Part shown: positions 47,188-57,987 of the stretch, piece by piece
Layout: each line of letters begins with the position of its first letter
Numbering within the stretch: the first letter of the stretch is position 1
Assembly: GCF_001619985.1 (NCBI RefSeq)
Contig: NW_017264201.1
Span: 620,001-684,000 of the forward strand
Reading direction: 5' to 3'
From: Xylona heveae TC161
Lineage: Eukaryota > Ascomycota > Xylonomycetes > Xylonales > Xylonaceae
DNA: 64,000 nt
Notes under the pieces: generated by a model
Told to the model about the DNA's origin: nothing
The model's database searches: none
The model's input: only the letters and a program-made list of their open reading frames with translations
Translations under genes and position numbers: made by a program

Positions 47188-49500
47188 TACGATCATACGG
47201 TTCTCTTCTCAGCGTTCTTCATTATGCTTCTTCAGCATTTTTTAGTTATTTCTCAGCCTTTTTCATTATCAACATGACAACAGGCCATTGACGGATCAAG
47301 ACTTATCGGCTGTGTGGAAGAAAGGATGAAGGTCTAGCTGGTTGCTGTATCCTGCGTTGCTGTAGCCTGCGATTGCTGTTAAATGTGATATTTTACTTGC
47401 GTTTTATTATTGTTGTTATTATCGTCCTTTTCATCGCTTAATCGTTTTATCGTTTTATTGTTTTCTCAGCATCATTAGTATCTCTATCCTTTGTAATTGA
47501 AACATGCAACTTCTCGAGAAGTGACACTGCGACAGCCTCAATCCACGAGCTCTTCCTCATTGCCGCGCGGTGACTATGCCCACTGCCATTCGCTCATAGC
47601 CACATAGGAGTATGATGTGAATCATCTATCAATCACAATCCCAGTAATTTGCTGGATTCACGAGAGTTATAGTAAATTAAGACTGAAGCGTTTCATTGTT
47701 CAGCTTGTTCTGTCAGGATTCAATGGTATTTACTCTTGCTATTTACCATTACATTTACCATTACATTTACCATTACCATCACCATTTACCGGTACTCTTT
47801 ACCAGTATCCTTTACCATTACATTTACCAATAGCATTACTATTAGCATTGCCATTACTAGTTACTCTTTACGGTCTTGACTCTTACCATTTACCCTGTAC
47901 TAGATACTGGATACTGGATACCTTGAATACCGTCATTTGATATTCATTAATCGTTATCATTTACCTGGAATATGGTATACCGTTATTCGTCAATGGTTAA
48001 TGTCTGATAATGGCCGGTTTGACGGTGAAGAAATTGCAATCACTGCAGCCTGCAGCCCGCAACACATAGCTTCACCGTCCACAGGACCATAGGAGCACAG
48101 GCATGGCCCGCCAGTGAAGATAAAATCATCGAGTGATGCGTTGAGCAGGAGTAGAAATATAAATATCCACTTCTCACCCCTCCATCGATGATTCGAGTCC
48201 TTTTGACATTTTACCACTCGGAGTCTCGGACGGCGGACGGTATTATAGTCCTTTTAAATCGAGTATGTATTTCTTCTGAGTCTAAGATTCTAATATATAT
48301 TCTCTCTTTCCCTTTCCCTTTCTCTCTCTCCCTCGCCCTTCCCCTCTTTCCGTCTCTTTCATCCAACAAATAAAAATAAAAATAAAAACGCAAAACGAAA
48401 AAAGAAAAAAGAAAAAAGAAAAACAACGTATGGATTCTTGGATTCTTGAAAATTGGAAATATATTACAATTCACAGATCCGCAGCATATCCAGAACTCAG
48501 AGCAATGGAACTGACCGTGGAGCCGTGGATTCGTGGATGTATCGACTATCCAACTAACTTAACGAAGAGTCGCGGACTCGCTGCTCGCACTGCTGGATTT
48601 GTCAACTCGCCGCCCCGTCGCTTTATCGCATCTACGCCTGGAAGGCTGGGAAATAAGCTCCCCGAACCGCGGATAGTCGGGAACTCGGGGAACAAGACTA
48701 AGCTCCAAGCTCCTTGAAACCGGAGTTTTCGATTGTCAGACGGTCAGACGGTCAGACCAGACCGTACCGCTCAAACACAGGCCCTAAACGAATATTGGCA
48801 GGTGGCGGGCCTCGACGAGTCCACGAAGTCGAGAGGAAAACAGAAGCAGAGAATCCGAGTTCCGAACATGCTTGAGTCACAAGATGAGGTACCAATTGCT
48901 TGACTCCTTGAGTGACGACCTCGACGAGTCTTTCAGGAATCAGGAGAGCAGCAAGAATTGAGTCAAGATGCAAACAACGATTTTTTTTCGTGGGTTTTCA
49001 ATATAGGAGAGCTATCTCGCAGCTCGCTCGCAGTTGATATTTTTGGATCAAGGCAATCCAACTGCCAGCAGATCATTCATTGATATCCAGAGTATTTGAT
49101 ACTCAACTGTTATGCAAAGAAGTGTGATTGGCCCCAGAACACTGCGGGATGAAATTTGGGAAGTCGATCTTGGATCACTGAACATGTTACATGTTACATT
49201 CAAAATGAAGCATTGAAGCATTGAAACCTATACGTTCCTTGAAATACTGGGACAAACAAGCTCGACTCCTCGAGATTTCGATATTTGTGGATACAGAGCG
49301 ACGAACGCCGTCGCAAGCGCGGAAAACCGCTACAAAGGGGAAAAATCAGAACTTCGGCAGCTGGGCTGGTTTCTCAAGTCAAATGCTGGTTTTTCAACAA
49401 TCATCTAATATTGATGTCAACCATCTTGATATTAGTTTGATATTGGTTTCGATGATAGGGAGGTGTAAAGTCAATACACACAATCGCTTACAAGGACGAG
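47188..49500. repeat. Gene-poor segment with simple-sequence arrays
   Basis: At about 47745-47900 there is an array of imperfect CCATTA/CATTTAC units. At about 48298-48360 lies a CT-rich tract, followed by an A-rich AAAAAGAAA tract to about 48424. At about 48737-48765 the unit CAGACGGT repeats. No conserved coding sequence; frames of up to 97 codons lack any feature. Confidence 0.65.
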
Positions 49501-50889
49501 TTGTTGGATCTTAGGAGGACAGGCTAGACTGGACGCCCAGAAGCAACGGAGCAACTATACAAGGAATCAAGAGACTGGTTGCAAAACGGCAAGACGGCGT
49601 GGCGCAGCTACATTGCTTTCGTTCCTGTCGAGAAACAGAAAGGAGAATTATACTGACTATATCATAACATATACTGATGGCAAACAGTGGTTCATTATGG
49701 AGTTTTGACTCAATATCTTCAAGATTCACCGGTGTAACAATGACATCCCGTGTGCCACTGCAGTATGGTGACCTAGAAATAACAAAGAACTTTTGAAAGT
49801 GGTTTGGAAGAGACAAAGAACATTTGGAATGTTTCGTTTGGAAGATGTGGCAATGGAAAAACATATATTGACTCGTGGAGGCTCGCGAGAAATGTATGCT
49901 GACTGGATAAGTACATGTTAGGGTACTGTTAGAGAACAAAACCCGCTGGAAGATGAGAAAGACGATCTGGCAAGTTACACTATCAACAAGCTGTTGTACT
50001 ATTTCAATACTCTCAACACAACACAGACCCGTTCTATTTCGTCTCAATTCCCGATATGTCGGTTCGTCATGCTGTCCTCGACTTCCCGCTCATGGAAAAG
50101 AAAGGAATACCTCGCCAACCCTCCAAGGAAGAATTAAAGGTTCTTTTACGCCTTTTTCCAAATCACTGGCCTCAATGTTAGCTCTTATGTGCTCTAGGCT
50201 CGACTGACGAATTATTGTTTCATCAACTCACTGGATAAAGAGCTACAATATAATTTCAACTCAAGCCAACGCCCATTTACCGCCGTTGCAGCATTCACTC
50301 ATTTGCCGTTAGCCTTGCTGTTTATAGTAATATCCATATCAACCATTTTCGGCAAATACGCTGAAAGATCCACTTCGTTGCGGCAACGCACTCGCGGCCC
50401 ATCATGCATTGAAACGAATGCTCCACCGTCTCAGCTAGGGCTTGCTCTCCTGCATGTCTGGACTTTTGTCCTCACAGATCAGTCAGCTTACTCACAAACT
50501 GGAGCCACGAATGTCAGAATGATGTAACACCTTTATAATCCTCTACTACTATCCAACCTAGGCTTTGGAGTTGTCCTTCAGTCTATTTATTCAATTTTAA
50601 CGCAGCCTTTTACTAGTATTACAACTACAGTCTGTTTCGGCTTCGACTATATGGCGAGTATTCTTTGTATTGCGGAACAATGGAGACCCATCAAGATCGC
50701 CTGTCGACCGAAGTCTTGAAGCTGTATTCGCTCTAGCATACACTTTTCCTTCCCTGAATTCACACAACTGTTTTCATTTCAGATCAGAGCCAGTCTTACG
50801 CAATTTGCAGCAATGGCTGTCTGAACAAAGGGTTATTGAAAGTTGGGTCCTTTCGTCTAGGTCATGTTATTGTTTGACAACAAGTGTCA
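49501..50889 (+). other. Decayed sequence of unknown origin
   Basis: No intact gene. Short open pieces on the plus strand switch frame repeatedly and look like decayed coding sequence, for example near 49560-49650 and 49800-50150. They could be the 5' part of the homing-endonuclease element that follows, or another element. I cannot assign a family. Confidence 0.35.
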
Positions 50890-51233
50890 TGGGTCCGTGG
50901 CATTCCTGAAATGTACAAGCACATGGAAGAAGACTTCCGTCTGGCCGTTATTGCAGGCCTTATGGAGTCTGACGGATGCTACGTGAAGTCGCACAATACC
51001 TATCGGTTTATTCAAATGACCGAAGGCCACAAAAGATCGGAGAAGATCTAAGAGAGACGGCATTGGCTACAGGAATATCTGTATCAGGAATTGACGAGGT
51101 AACTCGCCCACCCGTCGGAAATTACAACACAACAAGGACGGGCCCAATAGGAGGTACATTTGCTACTCAAACAAGACACCTGCTTATCCCGCGAAAGAAG
51201 ATGCGACTGCCGTCTTTTACAGTCAGATATTAG
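50890..51233 (+). pseudogene. LAGLIDADG homing-endonuclease remnant (intein- or HO-like)
   Basis: One frame reads WVRGIPEMYKHMEEDF and RLAVIAGLMESDGCY, then NTYRFIQMTEGH; after a frame change an adjacent frame continues KIGEDLRETALATGISVSG and later HLLIPRKKMRLP. This order is that of the second LAGLIDADG motif (LAGLIDxDG with its acidic residue) and following core of DOD-type nuclear homing endonucleases. Such proteins are found inside fungal inteins (VMA, PRP8 and others) and in yeast HO. About 180 nt further, near 51409-51429, a frame reads YVSEHNS, resembling an intein C-terminal splice junction (HN followed by Ser). The frame is broken in the core and upstream, so it is a fossil. First LAGLIDADG motif and intein N-terminus not found. 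The host protein is unknown. Confidence 0.6.
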
Positions 51234-51520
51234 GTTATATCTTTCAGACCTATATTTGACAAAATGCACACTAAGACCTTCTTATAGTAGTGTGCTCCAG
51301 ACTGCACGACTTGCGGAATGCGGATTGTGGCAATTGACAGTAGACAATTGGCATTTTGCAAGAGAATCAAGACTGTCATTTGGATCCTGTCCATTTATAC
51401 TGTACCGATTATGTCAGTGAGCACAATAGCGCTCCTCGGACTGAAGATCTCTCAACATCTCGTTGATCGAGATGAAATCAAGCGGCCAAGTCGGCTAACA
51501 ACACATCTAATATCAAGATA

Positions 51521-51677
51521 GCCGGCGAAGAAGAAGATTCAGGTGATGATGAAATGAGTGATGAGGATGGTGAAACCAATGTTGCTTTGCAGGATTGCAA
51601 TGATTGTAATACTAATATTGATGATCTAATATCATTTACAACTCCTACTCATTTTCAGCCTACTTTTTTGTCTTAAC
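51521..51677 (+). pseudogene. Acidic open tail downstream of the endonuclease remnant
   Basis: A short frame, IAGEEEDSGDDEMSDEDGET, continues to an in-frame stop at 51675-51677. It looks like the C-terminal acidic tail of a once-coding protein, lies in a different frame from the pieces just upstream, and may be the C-terminal extein or an unrelated fragment. Weak evidence. Confidence 0.3.
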
Positions 51678-52211
51678 CACCATCCATATCTATTCTAAAG
51701 CCCACAAGATCAGCCAGAAGCTCTCAACCTTTGCAACAAAGGAAACCTTCAAACCTTCCATGTCGTTTATAAATTTCAAAGGTGAGTTCATTCCTACATG
51801 TCTCATTACCTTCCTCACCTCACCCTTCTCTTACTTTTCTCTCATGATAGTTTTACCTTGCTCTTAGTTCACTCTTATCTTACTCTTACTCTACTCTTAC
51901 TTTCTACTAACATGCATTTAACAATAGAGCAACCCTGCTTTCTAAATTTCTACCACCTACATTAGTACCAAACATAGTTCTAGTAAGTTAAACCTAGCTG
52001 TATATGTAAGAGTCTACCACTAATCACTGAGGAATCACTACAAAGATCACTACAATTGTGCTGCACTACCCTACCGTCATTTTCTCACACCAGAATTTTA
52101 ATTTGTCTTGTAAGGAAACATTCCCTAGATTTACTAGCAACATTTTGTACTAATACTTTACTTCAAAGATTACTCCAACAAAATGACGCTACTGCCAGAC
52201 GCATACCACCC
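51678..52211. other. AT-rich spacer with TTACTC low-complexity tract
   Basis: Contains CTTACT/CTCTTA repeats near 51840-51910. No gene seen. Confidence 0.5.
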
Positions 52212-52634
52212 ATGAAATCCTGCGCCGAAAAAGCCGAACTACGATTCCGCCAAAATCACAGACACTGGGTCCGGCTCAGGGATTCGGCAGTCCAAGATGG
52301 GTGGCCATTCAATGTCCCTGAGCTGGTAAAGGAGCCAATAACTCAGGGCAAAACTAGTGGTAAGCCTTACAAGGTAACTACAATGGTAACTACGACTGAC
52401 TTGACTGAATGCAAACCAGCGGAGGCATTGCGTGAAATCCAGTTTTATCAAGAAAGCAGCGGCCTCTTTCTCCCCAACTTGGCTTTCTCCCGTTTGGTGC
52501 GAGAAATCGCCATGAGCTACAACACAGAGCTGTGATTTCGACAGGTTGCAATGCTTGCATTGCAGGAGGCGACAGAGGCGTATCTTGCAGCATTTTTCGA
52601 TAGTTCGTGCAACTTGAGCATTATTTTGAGGTGA
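52212..52634 (+). pseudogene. Diverged histone H3-fold reading frame with internal stop
   Basis: From 52413 the frame reads KPAEALREIQFYQ, then LPNLAFSRLVREIAMSYNTE-L, a stop at 52533-52535, F-R-Q and VAMLALQEATEAYLAAFFD, ending at 52634. This aligns without gaps to the H3 fold: KPGTVALREIRRYQ, KLPFQRLVREIA, TDLRFQ, ALQEA-EAYL, FED. The stop (TGA) sits exactly where H3 has Arg after TDL, so a CGA-to-TGA transition explains it. Upstream, GKTSGKPYKV faintly recalls the H3 tail. The C-terminal helix (AIHAKRVT and beyond) is absent. It is far too diverged for a canonical H3 and has no introns visible. It could be an old duplicate of H3, of CENP-A or of another H3 variant. Similarity was judged by eye. 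Confidence 0.7.
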
Positions 52635-53326
52635 TGCATTCATCAGATGCCAATCTTCTATAACATGGATCTCTGCTTTCTGCGGATTGTGGTCGCGTTG
52701 TCGTTCAGACTGATGGTCAGAATCAGATCAAGTAACTGGTCGAGACATTGCTATTGTCATTCCCCTTGTCTGCTTGCCTGCTTGCTTGGAAATAAGGAGT
52801 TTGGCTACACAAGTTGGCAAGAATGCCCACTGCTCGAGCTGATGGATCGACAGGTTTAAAAATTTGATTCTAAAAATTTGATTCTACAACTGAGGCTTTT
52901 AAACTGTCAATGGCATGTACAGAGCATGGGTTCTTTGATTCATCAAATTGATGATTTATCGAATTATCGAATCGTCGAATCCATATATCGCCTTTCAAAA
53001 TCCTTTGTAATGACGCTTTGCGATTTTCAGACTGAGGAGATCATCAAAAGGCAATGTGCAGTCCATCTCGGCTCTCTGCCTATTTGAAACAATTATATAT
53101 TGATTGACATGTATGCGGCGAGACCATTTGACGTCCCGCCGCTGGGACTACTTGCAAACTCTCAGGAATCCAGACAGAATGTCACAAAAGGGCGAATTAT
53201 GAGTTAGAACATGTGTCAAGATCCAAGATTCAAGAATCGGAGTTAAATCCGCAAGAATTGAAGACAACTTTGATGAATCATGAGCTGGAAGTACATGGAC
53301 AGAGAAAAAATGTGATGGAGCCACAT
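52635..53326. other. AT-rich non-coding segment
   Basis: No supported gene. A small tandem duplication of AAAAATTTGATTCT occurs near 52856-52885. Confidence 0.5.
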
Positions 53327-54225
53327 CTAGGGTGTCCGTTGGTCTTGTCGGGGTTGGTCTTTAAGGTAAAGACCAAGGTATTGCCAGGCTGCAGGTCACA
53401 GCTTGCTTGTTCCCAAAGAGGCTGCGCTGAGACCCTTACCACCCTTGCAGAGACAAATTTGACAAAAGCTGAAAAGCAAGGCCGCAAGAGTTCTGGAACT
53501 TCTGGCCGAAATTGCCAATGAAGCTTGAAAAGAATGCTTTTCAGTGCTCCCAGGTTTAGGTCTTTTTAGAATCATGGTGCTGCGGTGCACCGTGCTTCGG
53601 ACTTGTCTGTTTCGTTTTTTGAACAGGCTGCAAGCTTAATTTTCAAAAGACTGTACAGAAATCCAAAACGTTCGGGACCTTGCGTATAATTTCCGAAACG
53701 GTGAGGGGACAGCTTCTGGAGTGAGAAAGGCGGCGAAACAGTTAAGCCTTCACAGAAAGGGTTCGACCGTTCGACGGAGACGAGTCGCAAGACGAGCACC
53801 AATTTCTTGGGAGACTCTTTGGTCTCCCGATAAGAGAAAACACCACTAGGGTGTCCGTTGGGGCCGGTGGAAATCGGTGGTCTTTGGTCTTTTACACACT
53901 CAACCCGGACCAGGTGTGCAAATTTGAGAGGAGGATCAGACCAGGAACATGCCTCCACCGGTCTGTGATCACCACCAACATTGCCCACTTATATAGGATA
54001 TACATCAACAATCAGTCAGCAAAGTTATGCTCATAATGCAGGTTATTTGCCCAAAATATACACATATATACCAGATTTATGCATAGATGGGTTTAGTTAA
54101 AAAAACCGCCCACGCCCGGTCTGGAGGTTGGTTTTACCTTATAGACCAACCCAGACCAAAGAACACCTTGGTGTGGAGCATTTCGGGCACAAGAGCGACC
54201 CAGACCAGACCAACGGACGCCCTAG
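53327..54225. mobile_element. Non-autonomous terminal-inverted-repeat element (TA target)
   Basis: The left end at 53327 reads CTAGGGTGTCCGTTGGTCTT; the right end, reverse-complemented from 54225, reads CTAGGGCGTCCGTTGGTCTG. They match at 18 of 20 positions. Both ends are bounded by TA, as in Tc1/mariner/pogo-type insertions. A second left-end copy starts at 53846 (CTAGGGTGTCCGTTGGGGCC), so either a 380-bp element (53846-54225) sits beside a solo end, or one element is nested in another. Subterminal hairpins occur (GGTCTTTA/TAAAGACC near 53360; GGTCTGG...CCAGACC near 54118-54157). No transposase coding sequence is inside, so it is MITE-like and depends on an outside enzyme. Confidence 0.7.
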
Positions 54226-54468
54226 AAAAGACTCAAAAAGGGAGATCGTCTGGTATATTTTGATTTGGGCTGCTGTGGGTTTAAATGACGGTATAGTTGG
54301 ACATGAAAATGGAGGACGGAGGATGGATGATGTGGCTTGCACAGACAAAATAATGAGGAAATTGAGAAACGAAGAAACGGGGAGAGGAGAATATGCAAAA
54401 GAGAAAAAGAGAAAAGAGATGGAAATGGCATTATTCGTTCAAGTCTATACTACATGACCAGAAATGCG
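54226..54468. other. Downstream spacer of the kelch gene
   Basis: AG-rich on the plus strand; likely 3' UTR of the kelch gene. No gene. Confidence 0.5.
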
Positions 54469-57137
54469 TTATACGTCAATTGTAAAATTTGATATCTGTG
54501 AGTAGTACGCGCTGATGCCGAGGTCGAGCAGGAAAGTATCGTCAAACACGCGTCTAGTTTGAATTGAGCTGTTAGTACGCATTACAGTCAATTGGCTATT
54601 CAGTATCAAGGAATTCCAAGACGTAGAAATGGGTATGAGTGTACACGGGGGACAATATAATCACCGGCACATCTGAATTGACGACGAAGATTTACTCACC
54701 CATCGTATCCTCCGACAACGAAGAGCCTTGAATCGTACAGGACAGCAGCATGATACCCCCTCGGACTGGGCGCCGCACCATATACTTTTCTCTTATCCCA
54801 CTGCATAGTCACGAGATTAAGTAGCAGCAAGTCGTTTGAATACTCGACACCGTCATGGCCACCAAAGACGAACAAATAACTCCCCACAACGGTCGCGGTA
54901 TGACTCAGTCGCGGAAAAGACACTTCGATATTGACGCTTTTCCAAACCAGCGTCTCGACATCAAATATCCACACGTCGCGGAAGCAGTCTACACCATCTG
55001 AGCCGCCGTAGACAATGAGTTTCGAGCCGACCATATTCGCCGTATGGTATCCTCTGGCCGTGGGACGCGAAGGGGAGGCCGAAGAAGCAGAAACATTCTT
55101 CGTCGTAGTCAGTCCGTCCTTGCCCTTGGCCGTAGTGGTGGTAGTAGTGGCACGGGATGAAGACCCAGCACTGATGAGTTTCCACGTTGCGCGATTGAGA
55201 TCCGTAAGGTCCAATCTCCACACATCATTCAAGGCGCGCACGCCATCTCCGCCGCCAAACACGTATAATCCGCCCTTGTACACGCAGGCGGTATGCGCGC
55301 GGCGTTTCGATGGCTGGGGCCCGTTGATTTTGGGTTTCTTGTATCGCAGATTGACCGTATCGAGGACATATACGTCGTTGAAATATGAAGGCCCGTCGCC
55401 ACCGCCAAAAATGACAATCTTCTTGCCTACGGTGTTCATTGTCATTGCGCGCAGCGGAAGCGGGATCGTGCCCTGGCAGGGTGGCGTGGTCCAGTACATG
55501 CAGTCTGCGTCAAGAACGGCGAGCTCGTTGAAACACGCTTTGGAGTCGCATCCGCCAAATACGTAGATATTGCTGCCCACGGTGCACATTGCATGCGCGC
55601 GTACAGGCAGGCGGTCGTGACCCAGGCTACGGGCGCGCGACCAGTACATGGCCCCGGGCGGCGCGGGCTCAACTTTTGGCCCTTTTTCGGCGTCGTATAG
55701 AGCAGGAAGTTGTGTGGGTGGATGTCGTTTAGCCCGCGGCTGGTAGGCAGGCTCGGGCGGAGGCGCGGGCGGGTCGGGTTTGAAGTTGAACGCCGAAGTA
55801 GATTTTGGAACCTTGAACCAGGACATTGACGCCTCAATATCGCTCTTCTTCACCTTCTTCTTCACCTTCTTCTTCTTCTTCGTCTTTTTCGAGGACGATT
55901 TTTGATTCGAGGCTGTTTTTGTCGTGGCAGTTGGGTTGGGTGAGGTTGATCTCGTCGGTCCATCGGGGTTTAATACAGAAGTTTCGGGAATAGGAGACAA
56001 CCCGAGGTCGGAGGAAGATTTGTTGCTAACGTTGGGCTTGAGTGTCGACATGTTTTCGAGGGACGGCGTTGACAGGTTTCTACTCTGGGATGCTTGTGAT
56101 GATGGTTCCTGTGCGCGACGGGGCTCTGCAATGGTGTTTCCGACGTTGGAATTAGAAGAGTTGTCCTCCTCATTGTTAGACGTAAGCGCCGTCTGAGACA
56201 TGTTTGGAGTTGTCTTCGATCGTAGAGGAATAGATTCAGGAGTTTCCGTTAGTGTTAGAGATGAGACATTACTAGGCTTTTGTGGAACCTTTTTTCTTTC
56301 CAATTCGTCATCATCTCGCATGAGTGTCTCAGGGGGCACGATTCTTCGTGTCAGCGGTTGCTGCGGCGCGGCAAATTGGTCGAGATAAGATACATCAGGC
56401 ATTGTCTTCTCTTTCAAGTGAGCCGGTACCGCCTCTTCAGCTTCGCTCTCGCTCTCATCGCTGCTTTCGGAAGGTGAGTCGCTGATTTCTTCAGGTTTCC
56501 TTGCCGAGGGCTGAGTGGTCGGAAGTAAAGGAGATGACCGCGGTTCAGGAATCTTGTTTCCAGTTGACGGGTCCTTTTGCACTCGCTTCAAAGGCAGTAC
56601 GAGCTTTGCCCGTCGAGCCACTTTTCCAATAACAGATCCTTTCGTGGCGCCTTTCTTTGCCCTCTGTTCTCTTTCTTCCGAAGAGCTGCCTTCAGATTCT
56701 TCCTGCGGGCTTGCAGTGAGAACCTCTCTCCTTGGACTGGGTCTTCGTTCCAGCGTGGGCCTATTCCTAAACGCTGCCTTGCCCATCGTACCATGACCGA
56801 TAGGATCTGTGGGCGGCGACAGTATGGGCGAGCCCAGGGGGTATGCAGGAGCAGTAGGGAAACCGCGTTCATTCCCACCCTCTCTATCGGTGCCGCCTGC
56901 GGTGCGGGGTCTGGAGAACAAACTGGCAGCATCACGAGGCTGCGGAGATGCGCGGCCTGTAATGAAGCTAGATTTGCCATCTGCAGGATCTGTTGGCTTT
57001 GATGTCATGTTCGCTGACGCTGCAGCCACTCGACTTGAAGACGCGGCTGACGACGGCGCAAGTGAAGACTGACTTGATCCTGCCGTGAGATTTTGCCGAC
57101 TTCCAGCGCTTTGAAATTTCCAATTCGATGGCTCCAT
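54469..57137 (-). CDS. Kelch-repeat protein
   Basis: Exons (minus): 57137-54700 and 54553-54469; 840 aa. The first ~460 residues are disordered (Ser/Pro/Arg/Glu-rich) with a strongly basic KKTKKKKKVKKKVKKSD patch. Six kelch repeats then form a probable beta-propeller. Each has the G-G and Y/W hallmarks: IYVFGGCDSKACFNELAVLD; IVIFGGGDGPSYFNDVYVLD; LYVFGGGDGVRALNDVWRLD; LIVYGGSDGVDCFRDVWIFD; LFVFGGHDGVEYSNDLLLLN; LFVVGGYDGRVFDDTFLLDL. The second exon completes the last repeat, which supports the splice. Repeat 3 to 4 is interrupted by a Ser/Thr/Lys-rich loop. Such proteins in fungi serve in cell polarity or Ras signalling; no specific role can be assigned here. Confidence 0.88.
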
Positions 57138-57987
57138 TTCTGTTTCTCTGCGTCATAGATTGTAACCTGGAGAATTGACTCCCTCAAAAAGGGCAGATGC
57201 GTGCCAGGTAGCATACAAGCCACGAGACGCTTGATATCCGACAGTGCCTCAACGGCGGAGCTAAATCTGGAGAAAGAGCAAAATGAAGCAAATAAACAAG
57301 AACAAGTACAGTCTAACAGCACTGAAATATAGTACGTGAACAGGGTATCGTCTAAAAACGCGCAATATAGCAACCCTGGGAGGAAGCTAAACGCCAAAGC
57401 AGAACGAAGCGCAAATGAAAAATCGATACAGAAGATTCAAGCATGAGATACAAATTCAGCGATATGCTCCGCAAAAGCTTAGACGACTATGACTGGAGAG
57501 AAAAGAGGTGAACTAAATATCTCAATGTCGGCGAGAGAACGCGCGTATCATGCAAGTAAGGAGCGTGTGCTGTTGCAATGTGACAACAAATTGCTCAACA
57601 GATCAGGCAACACATGAAGGAGCGACTGAAAACTCGACAGATATCGACTTTCAATTTAACATTAAAAGCGCGCGAAATGAAATCGAGGGACTGCGGAGGG
57701 AGATAAACACAGGACGTGCAGTGATCGTGGTGGGGCCCCAGCACAACCTCAGCTGGTCGTTACATATCCAGATCATCGCTATCTGTGGCTGAACTGGTGG
57801 TGTGGCGCAGCAGGGACCGCGATCTGGATCTGATTCGATCTGATAATGATCCGATGCCCCACCATTATCCTTTAGCTATCACCGCCAGGGCCGCCCTAGA
57901 GACCCCTCAATCCAATATTTCATGGCCATCGTAATTGGAAAATGAATTGATGCGAGTATAAGGGAATATAGATGGTAATTCTGCAAG
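57138..57987. promoter_or_regulatory. Divergent promoter, kelch / thiamine pyrophosphokinase
   Basis: 850 bp between divergent starts. GATCTG direct repeats lie near 57821-57845. No coding region and no thiamine-riboswitch signature (no CTGAGA with a matching ACC-CTGATC partner) seen. Confidence 0.5.

Noticed and set aside
48430-48717. 95-codon plus-strand frame in the gene-poor block
   Set aside because: No homology recognised, no splice or context support, and it is embedded in low-complexity sequence.
49511-50047. 178-codon minus-strand open frame
   Set aside because: No recognised domain, composition is odd (Ser/Cys/Ile-rich), and the opposite strand shows traces of decayed coding. Probably fortuitous.
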